DNA from: Pseudonocardia ammonioxydans
GTDB lineage: Bacteria; Actinomycetota; Actinomycetes; Mycobacteriales; Pseudonocardiaceae
Direction: 5' to 3'
DNA: 64,000 nt
Assembly (NCBI RefSeq): GCF_900115005.1
Contig: NZ_FOUY01000024.1
Coordinates: 1 to 64,000 of the forward strand
A program made the translations under genes and the position numbers. A model generated the notes under the pieces. It searched no databases. It was not told where the DNA came from and saw only the letters and a list, made by a program, of their open reading frames with translations. Within the stretch, counting starts at the first letter, position 1. Every line of letters starts with the position of its first letter. Shown here piece by piece: positions 33,968 to 41,597 of this stretch.

Positions 33968-35085
33968 GCCGGCTCTCCGGTTCGGTCCCGGGGCGGGTCG
34001 GCTGCAGGCGACGGCGGGTCCCCCGCAGCCGAGGGCCCGGGCGTGGAACGCCCGGCCGACGCCGACCGCACCAGTGCCGCGGCACGCGGGAAGTCGCGCA
34101 GCTGTTCGCCGAGCAGGTCCAGGGCGGGAGCCAGTACCCGTGCCGGGACCGACCGTGCGGCGAGGATCGATGCGGTCCAGTCGAGGAAGTCGGTGAAAAT
34201 GCCCGGATCGCCCGTGTAGAGCGCGACACCGAGGAAGTCGACGATGTGCCGGACGTCCTCCGCGGTCCGTTCACGCTGCGCGTCGTCGTAGTCGCCCACC
34301 TCCGGGAGCCGCTCGGCCAGCCGGTGTACCACCGAGGCGGCCAGTGCCGGGGCCTTGCGGCTCACCAGCGTGAACTCCTGGTCGGCCAGGTGTGGCAGGT
34401 CGTCGAGGGGCTGGGAGTTCGGGTGCTCCGGCGTGGGCAATCCGGACGCGAGGGTGTCGGCCGCCGACCGGGCGTCGGGCGCCCAGGCGTCGGCACCGAG
34501 CAGGCGGGCGTACCGGCCGTCCGCCCCGAAGGCGGCTCCCCCGACGATCACCGGCACTCCGGCCGCCTGGCAGGCGGAGATCGTCGCGTGCGCGGTGGGC
34601 AACCGGACCGCGAGGGACGACGAGAGCGCCACCGCGTCCGGGCCGGTGCGGTGCAGATGCGTGATCAGGTGCGGCGACGGTACCTGGGCGCCGAGGTAGT
34701 CGACGTCGAAACCGCGCAGGCGCAGCACCTCGGCCAGCAGCCGGGCGGGAAACGCATGCCACTCGCCGTCGACACAGGCCACCGTGACCCGTCCGGGCCC
34801 CCCACCTTCGACCGGGGCTGCTCCGGTCGGTGCGACGATGCCGATCACACGGTCGTTGATGGCGGTAGCGGCGTGTTCCTGGGCTACGGACAGGCGGTTC
34901 GCCGCCCACTCGCGCCCGACCCGCGCCTGGACCGCCCCGATCACCTCGAGCAGGACGGACTCGGCGTCCAGACCGTCACGCAGCGCGTCGGCGACGACCT
35001 CGGCCGCGGTGTGCTGGGCGCGACGCAGCACCGCCTCCCACAGCCGGTCGGCGTACCGGGTGGTCCGGTCGCTGTGTGTACTCAT
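33964..35085 (-). CDS. Cobalamin-binding sensor protein with CarH-like light-sensing motif
   Basis: 373 residues from ATG 35085 (ATGA overlap with the phosphatase stop). Residues about 10-85 form the helical B12-capping domain: W60-x9-E70-H71 (REWAANRLSVAQEHAATAIN), the signature of CarH/LitR photoreceptors. Residues about 97-230 form the Rossmann cobalamin-binding domain: RVTVACVDGEWHAFPARLLA with the lower-ligand His110 in E-x-H, LRGFDVDYLGAQVPSPHLI, PDAVALSSSLAVRLPTAH, GVPVIVGGAAFGADGRYARL. There is no MerR DNA-binding domain. The C-terminal 130 residues are helical and unknown (about 270-350), ending in a Pro-rich tail. Predicted to sense light or adenosylcobalamin and signal to the flanking phosphatase/STAS pair by protein contact. 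Confidence 0.88.
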   Translation of the reverse strand: MSTHSDRTTRYADRLWEAVLRRAQHTAAEVVADALRDGLDAESVLLEVIGAVQARVGREWAANRLSVAQEHAATAINDRVIGIVAPTGAAPVEGGGPGRVTVACVDGEWHAFPARLLAEVLRLRGFDVDYLGAQVPSPHLITHLHRTGPDAVALSSSLAVRLPTAHATISACQAAGVPVIVGGAAFGADGRYARLLGADAWAPDARSAADTLASGLPTPEHPNSQPLDDLPHLADQEFTLVSRKAPALAASVVHRLAERLPEVGDYDDAQRERTAEDVRHIVDFLGVALYTGDPGIFTDFLDWTASILAARSVPARVLAPALDLLGEQLRDFPRAAALVRSASAGRSTPGPSAAGDPPSPAADPPRDRTGEPA

Positions 35086-36725
35086 GCGGTGAACCGGCCC
35101 GGACCACGGCCGTCGACGGCCGCGAGGTGGTGGGTGTGTGGCGCGGTGACGGCCATGACGGCCATGTCGTCGTGGCTGTTGCGGCCGGCCCACTGGGCGG
35201 CCACCATCTGCACCCGCTCGACGACGGCCTCGGCGGGCATCCCGGCGCACTCGGCGGCGACCCGCCGCAGGCGGTCCTCGCCGAACATGTCCCGGCCGAG
35301 CGGGCCGCCCTGGGCCTCGGTGATGCCGTCGGTGTAGAGCAGGCAGGTCTCGCCGGGTGCGAGAGCGGTCGTGAAGGTCGTGCTCTCGATCGACGGCAGT
35401 GCGCCGATCAGCGTGCCGTGTGTGGCGGCCTCCTCCACCCGGCCGTCCGCCCGGATGATCAATGGCGGTGGGTGACCCGCGCAGGTCAGGCGCAGCCGGA
35501 TGTCCGCGCCGCGGCGGGTCACGGAGGCGAGCACCATCGTCACGAAGCGGGCGTGGGCGTCGGTGATCAGCGCGTCGTTCAGCAGACGCAGCAGCCGCGG
35601 GTGATCCTCGGCGAGCGGTAACAGCGCCTGCAGCGCGCTGCGGATCTTGCCGGTGAACACGGCCGCCTCCAGGCCCTTGCCGCACACGTCCCCGAGGACC
35701 GCGAGGGTCCCCCCCGACCCCTCGACTGCCGGGTGGACGTCGTAGAAGTCGCCGCCGACGCGCTCGTGGTCCTGGGAGGGCCGGTAGCCACCGGCGAACT
35801 CGACGCCGTGAAGGTGCTGCAACGTCGGCGGGAGCAGCTCCCGCATCAGGGTGTCGGTGATCGAGGCCTGGTCGGCGAACATCCGGGCGGCCGACATCGC
35901 CAGTCCGGCCCGCGTGGCGAACTCGCGTGCCGTGGTCTCCTCGCCCTCGCTGAACGGGCCGGAACCGGCGCGGCGCAGCAGCACGAGCGCGCCGGCCGGG
36001 ACGCCGTGGCCGGGCAACGGTGTGACCACGACGGACCCGATCTCGCCGAAGCCGTCCGGGGCGAGCCAGGCCGGGGCGAGGGCCGGGTCGATCCAGCGCG
36101 ACGGCACCGGCGGGAAACCCTGCAATGCCTCCGCAAGACCGGGCAGCTGCTCGGTGTCGATACGGCGCAGCACGGTCCGGGCCGTACGGGTGCCGGTCAC
36201 CGCGCTCGCCACCTGACACCGGCCCCGGGTCTCGGGGGCGATCACCAAGGCGGCATCGGCCAGTCGGCTCGCCGCGAGGTCAGCAGAGATCTCTATGCAG
36301 CGCAACACGTTCAGAGATCCCAGCAGTGCCGCGGACGCCTCAGCCAGGAACGAGGCGCGGGCCTGTTCGAGTCGCAGCTCGTCGCGGAGCGAACGGACGA
36401 CGGTGACGTCGATCAGCCACCAGGTGATCGACCCGTCGCCGTGCCGGACCGGGCGGGCGTCCACCGCACGGCCGTCGACGACGTCGCAGACCGGTCCGGG
36501 CGCCTCCGCCCGTCCGCACGCCGCGTCGTGCGCGGGGGCCAGCCACGGAACGACCTGCGCGAGCGGCTCCCCGGCCCGCAGCTGCGGCAACAGAGCGGCG
36601 GCCGACTGCCGGGCCTCCAGCACGAGGCCGGACGGGCTCACCGTCAGCGCCGCCGCGCCGCCCGCGTCCCGTGGGGTGTCGGTTGTGGGGGTCGGCTCGG
36701 ACGCCGAGGCTCGGACGACGCTCAA
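35082..36725 (-). CDS. SpoIIE/RsbU-type PP2C phosphatase with PAS and GAF domains
   Basis: 547 residues from TTG 36725 (GAGGAG 7 bases upstream). A PAS-like region (ALTVSPSGLVLEARQSAAAL..WWLIDVTVVRSL, about 20-125) and a GAF domain (ADLAASRLADAALVIAPETR..GSVVVTPLPGHGVPAGALVL, about 150-300) come first. The PP2C domain is about 320-540: VGGDFYDVHP, LAVLGDVCGKGLEAAVFTGK, LTCAGHPPPLII, LLYTDGITEAQGG, NSHDDMAVMAV, with the metal-binding Asp residues in place. Predicted to dephosphorylate the STAS protein encoded downstream. No anti-sigma kinase or stress sigma gene is in the window, so those partners must lie elsewhere. Confidence 0.92.
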   Translation of the reverse strand: MSVVRASASEPTPTTDTPRDAGGAAALTVSPSGLVLEARQSAAALLPQLRAGEPLAQVVPWLAPAHDAACGRAEAPGPVCDVVDGRAVDARPVRHGDGSITWWLIDVTVVRSLRDELRLEQARASFLAEASAALLGSLNVLRCIEISADLAASRLADAALVIAPETRGRCQVASAVTGTRTARTVLRRIDTEQLPGLAEALQGFPPVPSRWIDPALAPAWLAPDGFGEIGSVVVTPLPGHGVPAGALVLLRRAGSGPFSEGEETTAREFATRAGLAMSAARMFADQASITDTLMRELLPPTLQHLHGVEFAGGYRPSQDHERVGGDFYDVHPAVEGSGGTLAVLGDVCGKGLEAAVFTGKIRSALQALLPLAEDHPRLLRLLNDALITDAHARFVTMVLASVTRRGADIRLRLTCAGHPPPLIIRADGRVEEAATHGTLIGALPSIESTTFTTALAPGETCLLYTDGITEAQGGPLGRDMFGEDRLRRVAAECAGMPAEAVVERVQMVAAQWAGRNSHDDMAVMAVTAPHTHHLAAVDGRGPGRFTA

Positions 36726-36846
36726 GGGCGGCTCCTCGCGCTCGGCGGGCCGGCGGCCGAGGTCGGGTGCCGGTCGAAGGTCATCGTGGGAACGATACAG
36801 AGGCTGCGCCGTCCCGGCCCGGCGATGCAGCCCGGCAGAGCCCTGC

Positions 36847-36881
36847 GTGCCCCGGCGCCGGAGGGGGCGGCGCCGGGGCAC
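36847..36881. terminator. Perfect 14-bp hairpin
   Basis: GTGCCCCGGCGCCG (36847-36860) pairs exactly with 36868-36881, loop of 7. Second of two hairpins after the hsp20 operon, ahead of the phosphatase promoter region. Confidence 0.75.
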
Positions 36882-36902
36882 GGTCTCGGGAGACGCGCCG
36901 TC

Positions 36903-36929
36903 CCCCCGCGGGTGGTGTCCCCGCGGGGG
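36903..36929. terminator. Hairpin terminator directly after the hsp20 stop
   Basis: CCCCCGCGGG (36903-36912), 7-base loop, CCCGCGGGGG (36920-36929), 6 bases beyond the stop codon. With the next hairpin it separates the hsp20 operon from the phosphatase operon on the same strand. Confidence 0.75.
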
Positions 36930-36934
36930 CCGTC

Positions 36935-37378
36935 TCAGGAGGTGAGCTGCGGACGGTCCTGCGAGGTGCCGGACTCGATCGCGATCGTGCGCGGCCTGGC
37001 CGACTCGGCGACCGGGATCCGGAGGCGCAGGACCCCGGCGTCGTAGGAGGCACGGATCCGCTCGGTGTCCAGCCCGTCGCCGAGGAGGAGCTGACGGGAG
37101 AACACGCCGTAGGCTCGTTCGGAGGCCACCATCTCCTCCGGCTGCTCACCGGCCCGCGGTCGGCGCTCGGCCTTGACCGTGAGCGTGGTCCGTTCCACGG
37201 ACAGATCGATCGCGTCCGGGTCGATCCCGGGAAGGTCGAACTCGACCACGAACTCCTCACCGTGGCGCCACGCGTCCATCGGCATCGCCGCCGGCCGCGA
37301 CCACGTTCCCCCCGGTGCGTCGAACGCCTGCTGTGCCATCCGGTCCAGCACGCGGAAGGGGTCCGTCCTCATCAGCAT
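36935..37378 (-). CDS. Hsp20/alpha-crystallin small heat-shock protein (copy 2)
   Basis: 147 residues from ATG 37378 with GAGAGGAG upstream. Holdase chaperone. Alpha-crystallin domain: [80 protein letters not shown] (the G-V-L-x-x-x-I-P signature). About 75% identical by eye to the copy at 37540, from which it is separated by 161 bases; clearly a tandem duplication. Second gene of the operon. Confidence 0.95.
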   Translation of the reverse strand: MLMRTDPFRVLDRMAQQAFDAPGGTWSRPAAMPMDAWRHGEEFVVEFDLPGIDPDAIDLSVERTTLTVKAERRPRAGEQPEEMVASERAYGVFSRQLLLGDGLDTERIRASYDAGVLRLRIPVAESARPRTIAIESGTSQDRPQLTS

Positions 37379-37448
37379 CGAACATCACTCCTCTCGCCGG
37401 GCCGGCGCCGGTCGCCCGTGGTGGGACGCCCCGGCGCCGGCCGCCTGT

Positions 37449-37473
37449 CCACGGTCGGGCGCGCCGACCGTGG
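37449..37473 (-). other. 10-bp perfect stem-loop between the two hsp20 genes
   Basis: CCACGGTCGG (37449-37458), 5-base loop, CCGACCGTGG (37464-37473). Could be an attenuator or processing site adjusting expression of the second copy. Confidence 0.55.
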
Positions 37474-37539
37474 TGGAGACCGCTGGAGGGGCCGGGACGG
37501 CGGTCGCGCCCGGCCCGGTGCCTGCACCCTGCACCCCGC

Positions 37540-37983
37540 TCAGGCGGTGATCTGGGTCCGGTCGGCCGAGTGGCCGCTGTCGACCGCGATCGTGCGGGGC
37601 TTGGCTGCTTCGGCGACGGGGATCCGCACCCGCAGCACACCGGCCTCGTACGAGGCCCGGATCCGGTCGGTGTCCATACCGTCGCCGAGCATCAGCTGCC
37701 GGGAGCAGACGCCGTAGGGCCGTTCGGAGGCGACCCACTCCACGTCGTCGGCCTCGGCCTGCGTCGGACGACGCTCCACCTTGACCGTCAGGGTCCTGCG
37801 CTCCAGGGACAGTTCGACCGCGTCCGGGTCGATCCCGGGAAGGTCGAACTCGACCACGAACTCGTCACCGTGTCGCCACGCGTCCATCGGCATCGCCGCC
37901 GGCCGCGACCACGTTCCCGTCGTGTCGAGCGCCTGCGCGGCGAGACGATCCAGGGCGCGGAACGGATCCGTCCGCATCAACAT
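37540..37983 (-). CDS. Hsp20/alpha-crystallin small heat-shock protein (copy 1)
   Basis: 147 residues from ATG 37983 (GAGAGGGG upstream; GTG 37986 is an alternative). Same architecture as the neighbour: [80 protein letters not shown]. First gene of the operon and directly downstream of two palindromic sites and a promoter-like sequence, so it is probably heat- or stress-regulated. Confidence 0.95.
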   Translation of the reverse strand: MLMRTDPFRALDRLAAQALDTTGTWSRPAAMPMDAWRHGDEFVVEFDLPGIDPDAVELSLERRTLTVKVERRPTQAEADDVEWVASERPYGVCSRQLMLGDGMDTDRIRASYEAGVLRVRIPVAEAAKPRTIAVDSGHSADRTQITA

Positions 37984-38051
37984 CACGAACCACCCCTCTC
38001 CGGGGCCCGCGGGCCCTCGACTCAGATCAACCACATGCCGTGCCGAAGAAC

Positions 38052-38093
38052 TATCCGCCCCGAACGGGCGGATACCTCAACTCTAGAGTTGAG
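38052..38093 (-). promoter_or_regulatory. hsp20 promoter with two perfect inverted repeats
   Basis: 18-base perfect palindrome CTCAACTCTAGAGTTGAG (38076-38093), followed on the minus strand by TATCCGCCC-N5-GGGCGGATA (38052-38074). Read leftward, TTGAGG at the palindrome edge, a 17-base spacer and CGGATA give a plausible promoter embedded in both repeats, about 70 bases before the first hsp20 start. The palindrome has the TTGAG/CTCAA arms in opposite order to the HspR HAIR element and is not a CIRCE, so the regulator is unknown. The MerR-like protein at 38627 is a candidate. Confidence 0.65.
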
Positions 38094-38105
38094 ATTTTTC
38101 GGTTG

Positions 38106-38360
38106 TCAAGCGCTGATGTGCGCGTCCGGTCGGCGCCGCTCGATCGCGCGCCCTCCCGCCCGCCTGGCCATCGCCCAGTGATCGTGGAGGATCATCCCGG
38201 CCCCCGTCAGCGGAAGCGTCAGCAACGCGACCACTGCCCACACCACGCCTCCAACGCGCGCCCACCGGTCGATCAGGACCGCCGCAAGCAGCACCAGGAC
38301 GAGCAGTCCGACCCCGACCACCAGGGCGCGCACACTCCTCCACGCCGCGCGCATCACCAT
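38106..38360 (-). CDS. Small two-helix membrane protein
   Basis: 84 residues from ATG 38360 (GTG 38366 possible; GAGAGAGAGG upstream). TM1 SVRALVVGVGLLVLVLLAAV, TM2 VVWAVVALLTLPLTGAGMIL, then a basic tail HDHWAMARRAGGRAIERRRP. No family recognised. It lies directly upstream of the hsp20 operon on the same strand. Confidence 0.6.
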   Translation of the reverse strand: MVMRAAWRSVRALVVGVGLLVLVLLAAVLIDRWARVGGVVWAVVALLTLPLTGAGMILHDHWAMARRAGGRAIERRRPDAHISA

Positions 38361-38403
38361 CGACACCCTCTCTCTCCGCCGCTATCGCCCCTGACAGCGG
38401 ATG

Positions 38404-38429
38404 CTGTATATCTACAGTTACCAGTGTAG
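38404..38429. promoter_or_regulatory. Overlapping inverted repeats in the divergent spacer
   Basis: CTGTA-N4-TACAG (38404-38417) overlaps CTACA-N8-TGTAG (38412-38429). CTACAGT recurs at 38483-38489. AT-rich against the surroundings, between the leftward membrane protein gene and the rightward MerR-like gene. Likely an operator cluster. Confidence 0.45.
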
Positions 38430-38495
38430 TATTTACGCCAGGTCTGCTGCAGGAGAGGAGACGATGTAATGGCCACCTAGGGCTACAGTCACCAC

Positions 38496-38609
38496 ATGGG
38501 CACTCGTCCAGGTGTGCTGATCGGTGAGTACCTACGACCGGAGCGTCCGCTCACCGGACGACGACCTGCCGTGGACGATGCACATCACCCGGTGTCCGGT
38601 GGCACGTAG
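38496..38609 (+). CDS. Possible 37-residue leaderless upstream ORF before merR
   Basis: ATG 38496 follows TACAGT (38484-38489) by 6 bases with no ribosome site, which would suit a leaderless start. The frame ends at TAG 38607-38609, 17 bases before the MerR-like ATG. Product MGTRPGVLIGEYLRPERPLT plus 17 more residues; unrecognised. No good -35. May be chance. Confidence 0.25.
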   Translation: MGTRPGVLIGEYLRPERPLTGRRPAVDDAHHPVSGGT

Positions 38610-38626
38610 CGCGAGAGGAGTCCCGG

Positions 38627-39073
38627 ATGGGAGTAGAACGGCTCGACGACCCCGACTACCCGGCCGTCGCCATGGGCCAGGCCGCGCACCTGCTCGACGT
38701 CGAGCCGGCATTCCTGCGGAGCCTGGACAGTGCAGGGGTGGTGAACCCGCACCGTTCGGCGGGCGGTCACCGGCGCTACTCCCGCCGTCAGCTCGAGCGG
38801 GCCGCCCGGCTCCGTGAGCTGCTCGACGACGGCCACTCGCTGGAGTCGGCATCGACGATCGACCAGCTCCGCACCGACCTGGCCGCCAGCGAGTCGCAGC
38901 TCACCGCCGCGAACGCCGAGGTCGACCGTCTCCGTGTCGAGCTCGGCCACACCCGTCCGGCGACATCCGAGCACGCGCCCACCGCGGACGGTCCGCACCA
39001 GCCGCTGCCCTTCGATGACTCCGAGTCCTTCGATGATCGCCCGTCCTCCGACGATCGGGAGGTCCCCGAGTGA
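38627..39073 (+). CDS. MerR-family-like regulator with C-terminal coiled coil
   Basis: 148 residues from ATG 38627 (GAGAGGAG upstream). MerR winged helix: YPAVAMGQAAHLLDVEPAFL, RSLDSAGVVNPHRSAGGHRR, YSRRQLERAARLRELLDDGH (about 10-70), close to HspR/soxR-like helix-turn-helices. A coiled coil follows (IDQLRTDLAASESQLTAANA, EVDRLRVELGH, about 78-108), then an acidic tail. Its position beside an hsp20 operon with palindromic promoters suggests it controls small heat-shock proteins. Confidence 0.82.
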   Translation: MGVERLDDPDYPAVAMGQAAHLLDVEPAFLRSLDSAGVVNPHRSAGGHRRYSRRQLERAARLRELLDDGHSLESASTIDQLRTDLAASESQLTAANAEVDRLRVELGHTRPATSEHAPTADGPHQPLPFDDSESFDDRPSSDDREVPE

Positions 39074-39435
39074 ACGCTGCCCCGACCACCAGCACCGCCC
39101 CCCGGACCGCGGGACCCGTCGCGGCCCGCGCCCGCGACGACGCGATCCGGCGGTTGAGCGGCGAGTTCAGCTTGCTCATCATGACCGGGCGACTGACCAC
39201 CCGCGACGTCGTGACCGCGGTAGAGGACAGCTTGCGCGAACTGACCTTGGCCGGTGCGCCCGTCGCCTGCCTGCCCGAGTTCGTCGAGCGACTGGCCCGG
39301 GTACGCCTCGCCGAGGTCACCGACGAGCCCGGTCACACCGTGGGGGGTGGCGGGGACGCGCACACCGACCGGCCGGTGGGCGGGCGGCGGCCGCGAGAGA
39401 CGGGTGTGCTCGCCACCCGGGCCTCACCGCGGTGA
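39070..39435 (+). CDS. Hypothetical helical protein coupled to merR
   Basis: 121 residues from GTG 39070, overlapping the MerR stop (GTGA). Core ARARDDAIRRLSGEFSLLIM, TGRLTTRDVVTAVEDSLREL, VACLPEFVERLARVRLAEVT is helical and amphipathic (about 20-80). The C-terminus is disordered. Not recognised; the overlap suggests it acts with the MerR-like protein. Confidence 0.6.
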   Translation: MNAAPTTSTAPRTAGPVAARARDDAIRRLSGEFSLLIMTGRLTTRDVVTAVEDSLRELTLAGAPVACLPEFVERLARVRLAEVTDEPGHTVGGGGDAHTDRPVGGRRPRETGVLATRASPR

Positions 39436-39554
39436 GATGTGCGGTAACAGCGACGGGGGTGCATCGGACATCGTCCGAGGAGTCGCGGACGCGAGTGGGA
39501 TGTCAACCGAGTGACCAACCGGAACGGATCCGGATGGACCGGTGAAGGGAGCCA

Positions 39555-40436
39555 GTGGTGGACGAACGGCAGTGGGACGCCGACCGGGACCGGTTCGTCC
39601 GCGACTGGACCGACGCCGCGACCGAGCACCGCGAACCCCTGCGCGACCACGGGTTCCCGCTGGGCCCGCTCGGCAGGCAGTTCGCCGTCCTGACCTACAG
39701 CCTGCTGGACGCGGCCTCGGTCGGTGACGTGCTGGGCCAGATCGTGGCCGCCACCGTCGGGCTCGTGCCCCGGGCCGAGCGGATCAGCGTGGTGCTGCGG
39801 ACCGGCGACCGTTTCGACGTGGCCGCCGCACACGGGCCCGGGCCCGCCGAGATCGACGAGCTGCAGCGCAAGCTGCAGGAGGGACCCGCGATCGAGGCCG
39901 CGAAGCTGGGGAGCCCGGTACCCGTGCTGTCCCGCGACCTGTCGACGGAACGACGGTGGGCGCGATGGGCCCCGGCCGCCCGCGAACTCGGCGTCGGTTC
40001 GGTCCTGTCCACGCACCTGCGGGCCCGGATCGGCGTCGACCGCCCCGGCTCGGAGAACGGATCCGAGCCCGCCCGGGCCCCGTCCGGCGCGCTCACGATC
40101 TACACCCGCGAGCCGCACGGGCTCGACGACGTCGACCCCGACCAGGTGCTCCTGCTCGCCACCCACGCCTCCCTCGCCCTGGCGGCCACCCACGCCGGCA
40201 CGAGCGCGCAGCTGATGGAGACCAACCTGCGGCGCGCGGTCGACAGCCGCGACGTCATCGGGCAGGCCAAGGGCATCCTGATGGCCAGCCGCAACATCGA
40301 CGCCGGTGCGGCGTTCGACATCCTGCGTCGCACCTCCCAGGACCTCAACGTCAAGCTGTCCGACATCGCCGAGACCCTGGCGACCCGCCACCACGAGCTC
40401 GGGAGCCAGGCGACGCCTGCCGGCACCGACAGCTGA
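39555..40436 (+). CDS. GAF and ANTAR domain regulator (second copy)
   Basis: 293 residues from GTG 39555 (GAAGGGA upstream; GTG 39558 alternative). The N-terminal extension of about 40 residues includes GPLGRQFAVLTYSLLDA. GAF domain (about 50-190): LVPRAERISVVLRTGDRFDV, LQEGPAIEAAKLGSPVPVLS, GVGSVLSTHLRARIGV. ANTAR (about 220-275): SRDVIGQAKGILMASRNIDA, AAFDILRRTSQDLNVKLSDI. Predicted RNA-binding antiterminator responding to an unknown ligand. Only distantly similar to the copy at 18659. Confidence 0.92.
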   Translation: MVDERQWDADRDRFVRDWTDAATEHREPLRDHGFPLGPLGRQFAVLTYSLLDAASVGDVLGQIVAATVGLVPRAERISVVLRTGDRFDVAAAHGPGPAEIDELQRKLQEGPAIEAAKLGSPVPVLSRDLSTERRWARWAPAARELGVGSVLSTHLRARIGVDRPGSENGSEPARAPSGALTIYTREPHGLDDVDPDQVLLLATHASLALAATHAGTSAQLMETNLRRAVDSRDVIGQAKGILMASRNIDAGAAFDILRRTSQDLNVKLSDIAETLATRHHELGSQATPAGTDS

Positions 40437-40720
40437 GCTTCCGGCCCTGTGCCGACAATGCGCCCGGGCCAAGCCCTGTCGATCAGCACGGTTCCGCTGT
40501 GCGTCGAAGACCACCGGCCTCGCCGTCGCCCGCAGCTCCCGGGAGTGCGCCGGCACGGTCCGCGGTACGGATGAACGTCCTGCCTGTGGGTACCCGGTGA
40601 GCGTCAGCCGTGCCGTACGGCGGAGGTCTCCGGTGATGGTGACGCTTACCCACACCGACCGGTGGGCGTACCGGCCCGGCACGGTGCACCGGCCCGCCCC
40701 CGACACGGCGGGGTCCTGAC
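40437..40720. other. Stretch without a recognisable gene
   Basis: 284 bases. Short frames only; the last (about 28 codons, ending 4 bases before 40721) has no assignable family. Probably decayed DNA belonging to the same remnant as the methyltransferase. Confidence 0.35.
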
Positions 40721-41208
40721 ATGGCGGCGCTGCTGCTCTGCCCGCCCGGCGTCTACCGGCCACAGTCCGACTCGGAGCTGCTCGCACGCGCCATGGCGCA
40801 GTCCGGCCGGGCGTCCGGACGCGAGGTACTCGCATCTGCACGGGAACCGGCACCGTCGCGTTGGCCGCCGCACGCAGCGGGGCCCGCTCGGTCAGCGCCG
40901 TCGACCTGTCGCGGCGTGCGACCTGCGTGGCCCGGCTCAACGGCCGGCTGCACCACGCCGGACTGGCGGTGCACCGCGACGACCTGTTCGCCGCCGTGCC
41001 CGGCCGCCGGTTCGGGCTGATCACCGCGAACCCGCAGTACGGTTGCCGGGATCGTGGGACGGCCCGGTCCGCGTGGTGGCCCGTCGACCGACGTGCTTCC
41101 GGTTCGCCACCCGGCGAGGTCATCCCGAAGCAGGGCAGATCGAGTTCGGGCCGGGATGCTGGCCGGGGAGTTGTTGTTCGAGATCGAGTCCTGGGCACGC
41201 AGCGGTGA
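40721..41208 (+). pseudogene. HemK2/MTQ2-like methyltransferase, frameshifted and internally deleted
   Basis: Begins MAALLLCPPGVYRPQSDSEL (first frame), typical of HemK2/PrmC-like methyltransferases. Near 40830 one base is missing: the frame changes and continues with the SAM motif CTGTGTVALAAARSGARSVS, AVDLSRRATCVARLNGRL, DLFAAVPGRRFGLITANPQY (normally N-P-P-Y). Just after, the frame changes again and a C-terminal fragment (PVRVVARRPTCFRFATR) appears without the central region. Clearly dead. Confidence 0.7.
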
Positions 41209-41554
41209 CCGTGGCCGACCTGTTCTACGACCGGTTGGGCCTGAGCCAGGAGCTGCAGCTGCACATGTGGGCACACTTCTGTCAGCGCGCGGCGGTCCTC
41301 GCCGGAGGCGTCGCGGACGGCGTCGCGGTGTGCACGAACCGCACGGCGTGGTCCGCCGGCACTGCGCGCGGCTGACGCCGGCCCGTACCCGGTGCGTCGC
41401 TTGCCCCGGCCTCCGCGACGGCGTCGTCCAGTACGGCGTTGGCTCCGGGGATGTCGAGGCGCTACAGCACCGTCTCGTCGCGGACCCGTTGCATCGCCCA
41501 CGCCAAATGAACGACAGCGGGCCGTGATGGCGGAGGCGGGCGAGGTGCAATAAA
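41209..41554. other. Degenerate stretch without a convincing gene
   Basis: About 346 bases. A rightward frame reads TVADLFYDRLGLSQELQLHM, WAHFCQRAAVLAGGVADGVA but has no start signals and matches nothing I recognise. Possibly further decayed sequence. Confidence 0.35.
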
Positions 41555-41570
41555 ATGAACACCAGTTCAT
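41555..41570. promoter_or_regulatory. Perfect 6-4-6 inverted repeat, probable TetR operator
   Basis: ATGAAC-ACCA-GTTCAT, 27 bases before the ATG of the TetR gene in a locally AT-rich promoter region. A half-site GTTCA recurs at about 41579. Typical autorepressor position. Confidence 0.65.
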
Positions 41571-41597
41571 TCAACGTAGTTCACTCGACGGAGCGCG

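Noticed and set aside
38076-38093. HAIR element (HspR site) at the hsp20 promoter
   Set aside because: HAIR is CTTGAGT-N7-ACTCAAG; here the arms are in the reverse order with no 7-base spacer, so it is a different palindrome.
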